DNA of 64,000 bases from Spirometra erinaceieuropaei (lineage: Eukaryota > Platyhelminthes > Cestoda > Diphyllobothriidea > Diphyllobothriidae), in NCBI GenBank assembly GCA_902702965.1, contig CACRXP010000382.1, forward strand, positions 374,995 through 438,994. The letters are read 5' to 3'. Below, in pieces: positions 22,641 to 35,800 of the stretch. Position numbers and translations under genes: made by a program. The stretch's first letter is position 1. Each line of letters begins with the position of its first letter. The notes under the pieces are model-generated. The model saw only the letters and a program-made list of their open reading frames with translations, had not been told where the DNA came from and ran no database searches.

Positions 22641-25061
22641 GCGTAGAGCCTCAGATCGGCCTTAAGACATCGTTTAATACTTCATAATTTTCAGTTTTTA
22701 CAACCGACTGCCACTAAAGACAGATTATATGCTATGTGGTTATTAAAACTTCTAAAATAATATACTCCTTCAGGAAATCTGCCCAAGTGGTGAGTATCGA
22801 TGCGTTTTTTCATTTAGATGGTTGTTTGCGTCACATTTGAAGACTCACTTAAACAGGAAACCTCATTGTTGAATAAGATGAACGTCCACAACAAACTTCG
22901 GCGACCAATATGCCTCCGGTCAATTAAAAAACCTTTTCTAGTGAGTTACATTTCTAAGGGGCGCGTAGATACCGCTAACGATGCCTATGTACTTTAATTT
23001 TTTACAGGGTTAGATCAAGAAAAGATATGGCACTTTTGGCCGTGTCTTCAATGCTGTTTCAATGTTCATATTTTCCTACAACAAACGTAAGGACATCCCT
23101 TTCGCTTTACATTGCGTATATTTTGGCTATCTTTATTAACTTGAGGGCTGCGTTCTACGATTATTCATGCACAACAATGTGGCCATATTAATACTGATAT
23201 TTTGGTGAAACTGTTAATGTCTCGCTCATTCCATTTTTCAATTACGCACATGCAGATAATACGCTGCACGAAAAGAACGGTTTGATGTGTATAAAGACTG
23301 AAAGTGACTGTTCGGTGGCAGGCATTTCTTCAACAACCCACATAATTTTCCGAATGGCAAACAATTTCGATCCACTGAAACGAAGGATTGCCTATATGCG
23401 CTATTACTACACTTAAAGACATAAAATCACACACATTTGATAATCTGGCTTCTAAAAATCGACAAAACGTTTGGTTCCATATAAATAAGCCGTGTGATAG
23501 GAAACTGACTCCCACCGTTAGTATCGGATAAAAAAATCGATTTTCAAGTGTGACAAGCTCAGTTTGGTAAAACCCTTTAGAGTGAATTACTCTTTTTTCA
23601 AATTAAAACACGCTCTGATGCGCAACCGAAGGTTAGGACAGGTATTAGCCAGAATATAACGCACGGTCCATTTGTGATGAGATGTATGATCATTTTGTTT
23701 GATAAAATTACGTAAACACACTTTTTACACAGGAAAAAGACATTTATCTGAATAAGCTGAACGAATGAACAAAATGCGTAACGTTTAGAAAGTCCAAAAA
23801 TTCTCATATTGGTTCCTATCATCAGGTTTCACGAGAACGGTCACGTACTGCATATATTATACGCAGTGGTAAAATGCTTTACGACCTGCTATTAACACCA
23901 GACGAAAGTCGGTCCTACTACTATTATTCATAGCTTAATCCAATGTTGATAAACTATGGGTTTGGTTATTCCTTTAAAGCAATAAATCTAACAGAAAGCC
24001 ACATATTTAGAATACGGGGTTGTATAATAAGAGTTTTATGCCAAAAACTCGAATGTACTTTAGTGTCCTGCCTGGCACACGGACTGCTGGAAAGTATCTG
24101 GGTAAAGCAAGACCTATCATCGATCAAGCAGTGTTCTGATATGCAATTTTTCTAAAGAAAAAAAAAAGTTTTAGAAGTAAGGAAAATCCCGTGGTGTGCT
24201 GGATTTTATTTTTAATGTATGCCAATTTGGTAGTGAATCGGCACGCCCGTTGGAGTAAAACACTAATCATCATAACTTCCCTTTTCCGTCGCAATTCGAA
24301 TTACGGTCCATCTGAAGAATTTGCGTTCATTTAATTAGCAATTTAAAAAGACAGTTTTACTATTTATCTTATCTCATGGGAAACTTGAGGATTAAAAGTG
24401 CACAAAGGATCAGTTTATATTTCGCACAGATTTCTAAAATATTTGGTTTTACGTTGGACAATGAGCCTCATAGACACGATTTCCAAAACGGTTTCTTATA
24501 CTTGTCAGCAGTAAAATGCTCGAATTTATATGCTTGAGATAAATTGAGGGCTTCCGAGTTAGGCTTTTTGCAGCTACTGACACTTATACAATAATCCTAC
24601 TGCCATAGGACAAATTCATGCTGTATGTCGAATGAGTAAAATAGATACTTTTCGTTAACAGGATCTGCTGAATTCGCCTACTTTCCCGGTCATACCAACA
24701 AACTGGTACAGTCCCTTACGTGTTGTACGAGACACCATGTAAGTGACACTTTTACTCATTTAAACATTGATAACAAGCTTACGTGGTAATTAGTAAAAGA
24801 GGTAACATATTCGCGATAAATTGTTCGACGTTTATTTTCCCTGGGCAAAAGGAGCTGACGCTATAAGGACCCCAGAACTGTGACACTGAACGCCGGATAT
24901 GGGGTGCACTAAAAGCATGGTTAAAATGCATTTAGGCGTGAGGTTCTTCTGAAGAGTGGCCCGTTCTAAGCAAAAAAACTCGGCTTGTTCGTTGAGATTA
25001 TTTTTAGACACCCTGTATTTTATGACTGAGTGCAACAATTACCGGATTTCTCTCATTTTGG
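22409..25061. repeat. 2.65 kb duplicated segment, copy 2 (begins at assembly gap)
   Basis: It matches 19669-22318 from its first base (GTTCATCGGAATATATAT) to CTCATTTTGG at 25061, after which the sequence is unique. The copy begins inside PLE-B. Confidence 0.95.
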
Positions 25062-25223
25062 TCACCATTGGCCTTAATCAGATGAACGGTCCTGAACCAA
25101 CTTACGTGGCATTTGAGGTAATGTGAATATGCTTCAGAGAAAACACAGTATGAAATTTAGGATAAGACATGGGAATAGGAACCCTCCTCAAGTACACGTG
25201 GCCTGCGCTAAATTCCAGGTCAA

Positions 25224-25312
25224 TTAAGGTAACGGTTACGATTAGGGTCAGGGCTAAGTTTGGAGTTAGAGTTAAGATTTTGGCTAGGAATAGTGAGGGG
25301 GTTTGGATAAGA
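25224..25312 (-). repeat. Degenerate telomere-like array (TTAGGG strand on plus)
   Basis: The plus strand shows GATTAGGGTCAGGGCTAAG, GGAGTTAGAGTTAAG and GGCTAGG, which are imperfect TTAGGG-like units. It follows GGGAATAGGAACCCTCCTCA, which resembles the block before the tract at 15577. Confidence 0.5.
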
Positions 25313-28189
25313 ACATGGAAATAGGTTCAATTTCTGGGATTTAACGCATGTCACCTGCGTTATGGGATTTTCTTAAGTTTCTTTTGACCAGTGAAAGTAC
25401 AATCCATATCTCGACGTACGGGACCATTAGTAGGTTATCGTGCAAAGTAAACTGCTGATTCACACTTGTATGGTAAGTAAAGTATCATCGGCCACAAAGT
25501 GTTCAAACTTACATTTAGGCCATTAATTTAATAACCACATTGCTTATGCTTTAGTCGTAAACTAATAGTGATATTAGCATCCAGATAACTGGAGGCAAGG
25601 TTACTACTAAAAGAAAACTTCGGTTTATCTGAGACTAAAAACAACCTATTTGCACCAAATAGGGACACTTAACTTGTGAGAGGACATGGGAGGATTCCGT
25701 CACAGTGCATGAACGTAAGCAAATTTATGCACAAACTATAAGCCAAATTTACGCAATTCTTGGTGCATAGTAAGTAGTTAATGTGACGCTTATATGAAAG
25801 ATCTAACCGCTTGATGAAAACTTTATGTGAACAGAACTCTTGTAATCTTCATAATATAATTTTATCCATGTAAAGCTGTGATTTTTTCCCGTCTTTTTCT
25901 CCTTATTTACTTTTGATTTTCAGATTCCTAAATAACGATTATGGAACAGATCAACTGCTTGCTTTTTCTTACTGAGTCTTATTAAGTACCATCAGGGGGA
26001 AAATGTTTAACCACACATTCTACGTAGATAGTTCCCACAGAAATTCGCAGATCCAATAGGTGGGTCATTTTAAAGAATTCGGATTGGTTCCTGACAAACC
26101 GTTGTCTGCGAGGGCGTGACTAAATTTACTTGCGGAAACCTTTTGGTGATGCTGAAGAGACTTTTTCATTTCTGAATTATGAGACTAAATCTTTTAAATG
26201 ACATTGTCTGTACGTGCTGGTGATCTCTGCCGCCATACGTTAAAAGCGCGAAGTTTTTTAAATAATATGTTTCCAAACAAATGCTTATGAAGAGATGGAT
26301 CACTTCTCTGGCCGGCGCCTTCGCGTGCTTCATGTCCTCTAATTTTTCGCCTAAGGGGCCATTCTACAACAGTTACTTACTTGAACAACCCTACTTTTGA
26401 GTGGAATCAAAACCAGAAATGCGAAAATAATCCAAACAATGTCTACTCATAAATTCAAGAGTTTATTCAAAAAGGTTGACAACCGGCTTTAAAATTTAGC
26501 AATAATAAAAGTAGTTCTGATGGAGTGTACTAGTTCACAAGCCTAATAAGGATAAAATTTCATGAACGCACTTTTCCTGTGGTTAACTAAAAGACAGTAT
26601 TATTTGTGCAACGTATATTATTAAGCTTTAACGGTTACAGGGCATCATAAATGCCAGGTGGACAATAGAGCAGGATTTCGTTTGCCGACTGCTATATGTA
26701 CCACAAACTTGTAATTCTGTTGGTTGTTTGTACTGAGGATCTCAAAGCAACTACGAATTCCTCAACAAGCGGACAGTTTGGTTATGAACTGTGCAACTGT
26801 TGATAACACCATGTCATCCGACAAAACAGTCGGGAGCGAGGTTGTACACTTAAGGGTGAGCGTTAAGAAGGCCACTGTACCTACTCAAATAATCCGAATT
26901 CAAGGAAAGGGGCGTTAGTAAATTTCATTTATGGGGGGAAAAGTGGGGTACTATGCTGGGCGATCAGGTTGTTTGATATCGTTTAAGCCCAGTATATTTA
27001 CGCTGCCTGTAGTAAACGATAAGGATAAATGGACCTCAAAATTGCCGGATAATGTTAGGAGCGTGCATGCTGAAGCGTAACGCCTCTTAAATGAGTGCAT
27101 AAAATGAATATTCAGGGGTCATGCCGACGGACAGTCTGCTGATGTTTGTTTAGGGGAATTTCAAGTTGACGGTCTGTTTGACCGATATGTTGCAAAGGAA
27201 AAAAGCATAACAGTGGACGAGAAACATGCGGAGACTTTACGAGTAAAAACCTTATCAGTTACGCCGTTGGTTTATACAATTTGACCTTTAACAGCAGCGC
27301 TTATTTCAATGAAAGCCGCAAAAAGTATGCTTGCCCTCAAGCCATTGCGAAGCAAGTTGAGAAAAGAGTCCTTAACTTCCTCGCAGCAGCGTGCATCGAA
27401 CTTGCCGTTTTTTACGATAAAGGCTGGAAAGCCTGTATAGACTGTTGCCTAAGGATATCAGCGCCCTCATGCTGTAGGCACTGAGCCACTCATTGAACGG
27501 CTGACATCCACGACTTAAGTGGAACAGGATGACAACGTCAAATGAAGCAATAAATCCATCAGAACCAAGTAGGGCTATTCAAGTGTTACGATTTGTGATC
27601 GACGTGAAGCTTTCCTAGTTAATCAGGATATTGACACTGTCGTCGTCAGTATATGCCTAGGTTGTCAGGTTGCTATCTCTCGTTGTTTACACTTCAAAAT
27701 CAGAAACTGTACTTCAGGAGTTATTCTTGTGTAAATGCTGGGATGGCAAGACGCTGTTTGGAAGGGCATATTGCAAGTCAAACCTTATTTTTTTCTAGTC
27801 TTATTTTGGCAAACATGGATAAACAACCGCTCAGAAAGGTGGTCACAGCGTCCGCTACGTGTGACACATGCGGGAGACGTTAGTAATTTGCTATGGGATC
27901 GATTGTTGATAATGTGGTTGTGGTTAGGAGCGGAGAACACTGGAGATAGGGGTTTAACGAGGGGGCGAGTGTGCAGATGGTGGTTAACGAGACACATCAG
28001 GCTAAATTTTTGGGACAAAACCTTGTAAGATTCCGCGTTCAAACCTCTTCATTGGTATGGAGCTGGACTTTGAAAGCCTTTTCTCCTCGAGATAGAACCT
28101 CTAAGGGCTCAATTGGTCGGCGCACTTGATCACACCGAATAAAGACATAAATGCATGCCGACAAGTACTTTTAGGCTAATACGCAGTAA
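25313..28189. other. No gene recognised
   Basis: Mostly AT-rich. A few plus-strand frames of about 60-100 codons lie at 26724-27484 and 27653-28028 without recognisable domains. Confidence 0.45.
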
Positions 28190-29545
28190 CATTTAACGGG
28201 ACAGGTAAGAGCTTTCGAAGAAACTGGGGAGGAGGTTAACGGGGGACCCAGTGGCACCACGAAAGGTTGGAGGAAGCATCTCAATGAGGAGTCGGAGTGT
28301 GACGTTGAGCGCCAGTTCGACTGCGAAGCAGCTGGCATTAGAGTTCAGGCCTGAGAGGATATCCGATGCGGCCAATGGGGTGTGGTATGTTAAATTCGCC
28401 GAACCCGCTGTGGTATGTAGAGAAGTCCAATGTCATCGACGAAATCGCTTATCCATCTCGTTTTCCGCCAGCGACAAGTCGCTGCCTGGGTTTGGTGGCA
28501 GCTTAAAAAGGTACAAAGGGCTCGGGGGGGCGAGTCTTGGGCTGGGATCCACGGGCCGTCTTGATGCAGATGAGGTACAAATGATGACGGCCAAATGATT
28601 AGGGACTGCCTTGGCCGAGATCGGTGACTCGACGTTTGGCAGGGAACTAGTTCCTGGCCAGCGAAGCAGGTCGGAATATAGGCAAAGCTGTTGGAAGTAT
28701 AATTTCGGCTCATGGCATTCAGATGGACATAAGTAGACTGAAAGCCAGGGGGAGGGAAGCGCCATTTATGGGCCCTATTTTGTCGCTGGATTTTATTGTG
28801 CTACGAATCGAGATACGTCCACGTCCGAACCGCCGGGTATGTCCGCTGGCTCGACAAAATGATCTGGTCAGTCATTAGTTTGTCTGTAGCTTGAACCGGT
28901 GTGTGGGAGATTTTGTGAAAGGCGGTGAAGACAGTTCTACGGAGGAATATGAATAGGGAGGAACGATGTGTGTCATGACTCGGAAGGAATGTAGAGTTAG
29001 AAGAGAGCCGGTTCGGAGGACAAGCACTTTGTTGGGGGATACGCGAGGTTCCAACTCGTCAGAAAAATGCTCTATTTATGTGCGTCCCGTGCGTTCTGGA
29101 ACATTCCGCCCAATGGCGTGCCAGCCGTTGAGGCGTTGTAGAACGTTCTGTCCGGGGCGTGCTGGTCGCTGATTGGCCTCCGCGTGCGCCAAAGTCCCCC
29201 ACAGAAACGTCTGGAGTGCTCGACCGGCCATTGATTGGGCCGCACGCGTGATCAAAGCCACCACACGCGCTCAGCGCTGCAGTGCACACCGGTCGGCCGT
29301 TTAACTTCATGCGCGTCTCACGCCGCCGGCTTGGTCCTCTGCTCAGCACCTTAGGCCGTGGCTCCACGCCGATCGCTCTCTCCGCAACAATGAGATTAAG
29401 TATAAACCTTGAACAGGTTAGTGCTCTGCCTGGTGATTCATGGAATGTTATGGATTCGGGGCCCGTAATTTCCTTATTCTCGAAGCAGTTCGTTTGGATT
29501 TGTTCAGCAGTCAATGGAAGAAATTCGGCTCCTTGGAAGAGTTGA
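28190..29545. other. GC-rich block beside the Ty3/gypsy remnant, possibly LTR-related
   Basis: This block is markedly GC-rich. It lies where the integrase and 3' LTR of the minus-strand Ty3/gypsy element at 29550-31600 would be expected. I find no integrase motif. The stretch at about 29040-29250 has promoter-like boxes on the minus strand, compatible with an LTR U3 region. No second LTR copy is visible above 31600, so the LTR reading is unproven. Confidence 0.35.
29040..29250 (-). promoter_or_regulatory. Promoter-like cluster, possible LTR U3
   Basis: On the minus strand two CCAAT boxes (complement of ATTGG at 29234-29238 and 29172-29176) precede a TATA-like ACATAAATAG (29081-29072) in GC-rich sequence. 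Spacing and order fit an RNA polymerase II promoter. It could belong to the neighbouring retroelement or to an unrelated minus-strand transcript. Confidence 0.35.
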
Positions 29546-29549
29546 GATT

Positions 29550-31600
29550 AACAGTTGGATGACTTGGACATTATGTTAACTAAAACGTGGTAGATATTAG
29601 AGTTGAATTGGGAAACTTAGTTTTGGTGGTGGATCCTAGGGAGGCCAAACTTTCCGGATTTAAAATGCAAGAAAAATTTGAATAATTTTTGGTCAGTAGA
29701 AATCCCGAACTCTTCACCCTCCAGAAAGTCCCAGAAGTACATCAGGGGAATACAGACAACAGGCACATATTAACACCCAAAAGTGCTGTAGCGTAGTTCG
29801 TTCGGAAAGAGTCTCTTGGAGAACAAGACCAAGTCAGAGTGAATCTGAGAGATGTCATTAAGGAATCGCACCAGCATTTGCATTTAAAATGTCAAACACT
29901 AGAAAGAGGGATGAGCCAGCGTGAAAGTGAGTCAGGAAGGTAACATCAGCCTGGGCGGACTGTAGCTTGTTGAAATGGGGTTTGGTCTATGGATACAAGT
30001 TCGAAGGAACCGTTAGAACCCAATATGGAATTGATGAGTTCGGAAAGATTCTACGATAAAAGTTAATCAAGCATAGTAATCGCTGCAGCTGACGCCCAGA
30101 GATAGAGTATTAAAATTTATGAATGGTAACAACCTTGGTAACCTGGAAAAATACGGTCATAGGACACAATCAACAGGATGTCCAACTGGACCAGTATGAA
30201 CGAAAATATGTGAACGAAGCCTAAGACGTACTTGATGTTACCGGGCATCTCGGCTTTCGAACAGAACATCGTGGTCGTAAATATAAGCAAAGGAAAGCCA
30301 GCGTGAGGCCTGATCACTAAATCATTGGAAGTTTTGTACGGCACAACGAAAAAAGGAATGTACAATAACTCGAACAGACCTTGGGACGTCTTAACATCGT
30401 ATTTTGCCAATTCCACGTAGGCGATCGAGGTCTGGTAATATGCCCAATCCAAGTTAGTTTTAAAAAAGGGAATGATGGCAAGGTCCCGAAGATGAATTAC
30501 CAGGTACGTGTCAGAGAAGATAGCACGTCTCAAGGCTTAATACTCACCAGAAGGAGGCTTGGTAAGTAATTGCAGTGGAGATATTAAGGGACTATAAAAT
30601 TGTCGAATAACCCTCAGTCGTAAACTCACATTAAAACATAACTTTGGTTACAAGAGTATGATTGGAAGCATGATGACGGAGAAGAGAGTAAATGGAGGGA
30701 TCGGCTATCCCAATGTGATGAAGGCTATGGTAGGACAGCGAAGAGCCAGAGAAATGAGGCTTGGCGGAGTTAATATGTCGGACGGGCAGTTTGCAAAAGG
30801 AAAAGTCAGATCTAGCGTCCCGAATGGAGCTGTTTTTCGAGGTCGATGATGGATAAATACTCTTTGCGGTCGAAATGGCTGTCCAATTGCGGAGGTGGAG
30901 TTACTTGCGGCCAACAAGTAGGACGAAAGCGACGAAAAATCAGGGCCAGGGAAGGTTGACGGAACGTCAGCCACCACGAATATCTAGGGATGAAGGCGCC
31001 TGGGACCACGATCCAGGGAGAGGGGCAGGGATCTAAACGTGAAAATTTTTGAGGAGTCCACTAATGGTAGGAATAGGCCAACGTCGACTAACTGGAGGAC
31101 AACGAACGGCACTGACTTGGCGTCAGTGTAAATAGGGAAACGTCTGCCATTCTTGGTGTCGCTGACGTAAATCGTGAGTTCCAAAAAGTTGTTAAAGGGA
31201 TTGTTCACATTTACTCTCCAGTCGAGGTGTTTTCCTGCGAAAACTTTTAGGAGTAGGTGTTGGCGTGATATCAACAGAGCTCAGCATTCCGGCGGTGAGG
31301 ATGATAATGATTACGGTCTCGGCCGGGAGCATGCCTAGATGAGACCGCAGCAGGAAAGAAATACACAGTAGAATCACTTGCAGGCAGCGAAGCTATTTGG
31401 ATGTTGATGTCGGCCAGATCAGAGAAGGAGGGGGCAGGGGAATGTGATATCTGGACAGTCGTCGAGGTAAATTCGTGCTCCACCCTCATCTTGCATTTGG
31501 CAATTTATGCTAGCTTCGGAGCGTCTAAATACTCAAAGGCGAGCGGTAAGCTAGTTCCCTCAGACGCCGTAAGGCGTTCCATGACAATCTTTTGAAAAAC
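29550..31600 (-). pseudogene. Ty3/gypsy retrotransposon remnant: gag end, protease, RT, RNase H
   Basis: Reading the minus strand downward, about 31600-31270 resembles a gag C-terminus with a remnant of its C-x-YH knuckle. At about 31230-31020 the protease appears as SDTKNGRRF followed by a damaged active site (YTDAK where DTGA is expected), and at about 31000-30900 as RSLPLSLDRG and IFVVADVP. RT follows at 30533-30180: KTNLDWAYYQTSIA, then GLFELLYIPF, with a ruined YxDD box (QLDI). At about 30090-29880 the thumb reads LLCLINFYRR, then FNKLQSAQADVTFLTHFHAG. RNase H continues at about 29850-29560 with LFSKRLFPNELRYSTFG, FWDFLEG and STDQK. The order is that of Ty3/gypsy pol. Many stops and frameshifts make it non-functional, and I found no integrase. 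Confidence 0.85.
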
Positions 31601-32649
31601 ACGCCGCCAGTACCTATGTATTCTAGAAAAAAAAAACGCGTGTGTGGAAGATCCGAAGGATCGCAATCTCCTAAGGCCTCCATCTTTACCGATGAACAGT
31701 AACGCTAGTGATTCAAAAGTAAAGATATGCGAATAAAATCCGCTTTTATTTTCGTATGAAGGTCATCAGTGGAGGGGTTGTGTAAAAAGTTATGAACTAA
31801 GAAATAAATGATGGCGGTCAACCAATAATACCAGAAAATTGTCCACGGGATTTTGACAGATTAAGGAATAATTTTAATTCAGGCGAAGTGAAGTTCCGAC
31901 GGATGTTGTCGAGATCCAGGGTGAAACTGATAACAGCATTAAGAGAATTGCTAATTTTTATAAAGATCAAATCGAACATTATGATAGGTAGAATGAAAGG
32001 AAATGGACAGAAATGATCGAAATCCTCATGAGTGAGAGAGCACAAGGACCATAAGAGAGGTGGGCACGGGAGGGGATCTGAGTTTTTTACGCTTGAACAA
32101 CCAGAAAATACTCATTCAACACCTGACTGGGGATCCATCCGCAGAAGGGTCTAAACATGACGAATCAGCCAGATCGAGTTTCACGAAAATTTGGCAAAAA
32201 CCCGTCACAAAAACACCTATGTGTCATGCGAGCACTAGACAATGACATAATTAACGAAGGCAGTTAGATTTCAATAATCAGTCAGGTAGAGAGGAACAGT
32301 TAATCCGAAACGTCGGTATAAGTGAGGGATGGATAAGTTAATGCGCATCAGTCAAACGTACATATCCAAAGAGCATTTCTTTTATCGCTGTAAAACAACC
32401 CTGATAAGGTGTCGCAATGTTGCACCGTAACCTTTGCTCATATTTTAAAGTAACGTTTTTTCCGAATAACTTTTAACATGACAAAGTTGAAAAATATGCA
32501 GGAACTAATGACGTCATACCTCATTGCGCACAGCCATCACACATTAATAAAATGAACAGCCTAATAAGAAAACGACCTAGTGGGATTAAACGTGGCAGGA
32601 AAATAAAAACGGGGAAAGTCAATCTGCCGTGCGAGTGAGCAGGGAAAGA
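31601..32649. other. No gene recognised
   Basis: Includes a short A-run near 31627. It also includes one CCGAAACGTCGG block at about 32307-32318 that resembles the hammerhead 3' half but has no core upstream. Confidence 0.45.
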
Positions 32650-32856
32650 GGAAAGAAGAAAAGATACAAAACCATGTCTCGTTTTTTTGGATGGTAGCAA
32701 CCCTGAGAAACTGCATGTACCATCCATTCCACGTTGTTTTTGGTGGGCGGGCTTTTGAATGTAATCGTCTGCCCCTTTCTGTACAAAAGCATCTAGAAAG
32801 GCCGCGCGTCGTTCTACTCATGCTCAATCCTAAGTTTGGTCTTCGTGCATGAACTG
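32650..32856 (-). pseudogene. PLE reverse transcriptase scrap (PLE-B lineage)
   Basis: The minus strand reads TLRIEHE, a stop, NDARPFLDAFVQKGADDYIQ, and then in another frame TTWNGWYMQFLRVATIQKN. This matches FTIEHEKNDTLPFLDILV and PTWKGQCMHFLSFVPIQ of the PLE at 45838-48053, just after the YVDD box. About 65 residues survive with one frameshift and one stop. The catalytic box and the nuclease are not visible. Confidence 0.75.
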
Positions 32857-35800
32857 TTTATAATTAGTCATTCCCTACTTTTGGTTGTCTATTACGTTTT
32901 ATCTGCTTTGGCGGTTTCCCCTGGACGGTGTATCTAATTAATATGGGATAAGCATGCACAGCTGAATAAAATGTCACATGTTGTATGACATTTTTAAATC
33001 CTGCGTAGTAAATCATTTATTTGTTTTAGTCAATATTTTTGTTGACATTTTATTGGTCTTAAAACGAAGACTAAATAAATTAAATAGTTGAAAGACTCAG
33101 TCAGCTGAAAAATTAGGCGATATTGAAGAATATAAAGTTACAACTTGGAAAGTAAGAGTGAATTCAAAAAGCGTTCTACTTTCCTAGGTATCATCCGTAA
33201 AAATATAGGCTTTCAAACAACTCCGCGGTGAAGTCACACGTTAGTTGTCCGACGATGTATCAGTGGCATATTTCACTAGTGAAAGTCGTGAGTGGTCACA
33301 CATGAAGGTTGTGAGTCCACTGAGAATACAAAAGATTACCTCGCTGTGCTTTAGGAACTTTAGTCTAAAATGTCATTCACCTATCATTGTTGGCTTATTT
33401 TTAAACTTCGGGGAGGGATTCATCGATGTGTCTTTCCATAAAGACTGCGTTCGTTCCCTGTTCCTGCTGTCCGTTGCTCTACATTTGCCAGCCAGTAAGA
33501 CACCGTGAATGCCTTTGGCTTTCTAAATGAGATCATGTTTCGTTATGATTTATCGGTGACGAAAATTCCGACCGCTGCAATTAATTCACATTTAGAGAAA
33601 AAAAGGAAAAAAAGGTTTCATCATGAGAAAACTGGATTTGTGTTCCTTCCGCATTGGTCTTAAGGTCAGGAAATGACGAATTTGTTACTTCATCGTCTTT
33701 TATTCTGAGACTGCTTATTCAGCGCCTTTTCCGTTTTTATTGGTTTCTGAGCAATGGGGGCGGATTTCGTCAATGTTAATTGCATAAATAAAAGTTGCCC
33801 TAAAATCTGCATTAACCGACAACTGCTGCCCGAAGGAGGAAAGATGGACATCAGGCATGCATTAAGCCCCAAATCGGAAAGGTGTCAGAAGAATCGGCAC
33901 GGCGCAACTGGCTTAGATATGGGCGTTAACCACTGACTGAACACTGCACACAGAGGCCGACCGATTTAATAACCACGTAGACTGGCTACTAATGCACCAG
34001 GCTTTAGACGGTCGCCTTCACTCCAGACGAGTCAAGAAGTGACCGGTAGGACTCGATACATTCAGCCGGCAATTCAGACGAACTTTTCATTCTCGGATGA
34101 GATATGGATGCACAATTCCGAAACGACAGAAAAACAGCACAAACTGCTGGGACACAAGCATTGTTTTTTCCATCTGCAATCATTAACTGTTTACGAGTGC
34201 TCGCCTAGGTTATTTCCAAATTATTCTAGAGCACTGTATTTGACAAAAAGCATTCGATAGAAGCGTCCGATAATATTAGTTACTTTCTTTGTCGTTGCTG
34301 TACAAATATAGGAATGTAAGCCAATTTCTGGGTCTCCTAGTGTCACGTTTTTGCCTTTGATAATTATACAGTCATTTAATCGAAATGTACGAAGTGACCA
34401 CAAAATGTTAAAGGAAAATGGGGCTATGTCTTTAGCAAACACCTATTTTGGTCCGATTAAGTCCTTAATGAGAAGGTTTGAAGGAATACTGTCGTGGTCA
34501 AATGAATGGCTAGAACTGTTCAAATTTCGGCAAAATACTTTTCAAGCCCAAACTTCCTAATGACGTCAAACTTGTTGGTTTAAGAATATGGTAATCCACT
34601 TGCTGATTTAGGTGGTATTTAGGAAATTCTAGATAGGAGATTTTGATTGAGCCTAAAACATCGCCTTCGGGCATGTTAATCCGATTTTGGTCCATAATTT
34701 AGGACGGACTTATACAATCCGACACGTGATTATGGTTTTTCACTAAAATTCCGATTTTTCTACAAAAAACCCCAACCGGGAGACGATTACATTATGAAAC
34801 TCGTACGTTCTGTCATCCTTAAACCTTGAAATAAATGTCCGTTATCACATAATGCTCACAAATGAAAACGAATGCTAGAATGTACGTTCAGGCGCCAGCC
34901 ATTCAGTCGAATTTACTGTTCTGATTGTGCTCGCCACGACCGGATGTGTTTCTACCGAGGTAAGTCTTACGAGAGAAAGAGCTTTTCTCCCAAACAGACA
35001 ATTTTAAACGGGCTAGAACTGCTAGACTTTGGTGAGTATTTAATGCTATAGTTTGGGAATTTAGTCAAGTAATTTTTAAATATATAAAGATGACAGTTTC
35101 CATTTAAATGGCAATAATAGATCAAAACAAGATCTTAACGGTAAAATAGCGGTAAACACAGAGGCAGTTCTTTCAGCATGAAGTGATAGTTGGAGCGACA
35201 GTCCTGAATATTTGCTTTCTATTTGTTCTTGTCCCATGTTATATAGGTTTTAGCAATTTACATTTTCGCTTAATTTTCCAATGAGTCGTATCCCGCCTAC
35301 AAAGTATGCAATGTTCCTGTTCGTTTACCAGATGAACTATAGTAGACAGGACAAGCGATCCTTCCTTGGAAAAGAAATAACGGGCAGTTAATCACAGTAA
35401 GGTTGAGAAAAACGCCTGACAAGAGTAAAAACTATTGCTTTCTTGCTCTTAGTTTGAAAACTTTGGTGTTTAGTCATATTTCAGATGATAATCCGTAAGC
35501 TGCTTGCGACAAGCATACCCGAATTTATTTGTCAAAGTCGAAACTTCAAAGAAAAAAGAAATCCACTTGATTTTTGAAGCGATACTTTTACGCAAAAAGT
35601 GCTAAATGATGTTTTATCCGGTAAAGGATTCTGGATGCACACAACAGGAGATTTTTCCTCCATCTTCTCCGCTTTTGCAAGTCGACTTTTCGTGGTATAG
35701 TTTTAGTTGCTGCCTGAGATTTTCAAGCGGACCAAATAAGAGAATGGACAAGCAAAACTTCAGAGGGCCGCTGTTGGACCAGTGCAGAAATATAGACTTG

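Noticed and set aside
19669..25061. A biological tandem duplication
   Set aside because: Both inner borders coincide with the N gap, so an unmerged overlap of contig ends is the simpler reading.
28390..28470. DFVDDIGLL on the minus strand as an RT active site
   Set aside because: No other RT block is found in the correct order around it, so it may be chance in GC-rich sequence.
32300..32320. CCGAAACGTCGG as another hammerhead
   Set aside because: No CUGANGA core or stem II is found within a reasonable distance upstream.
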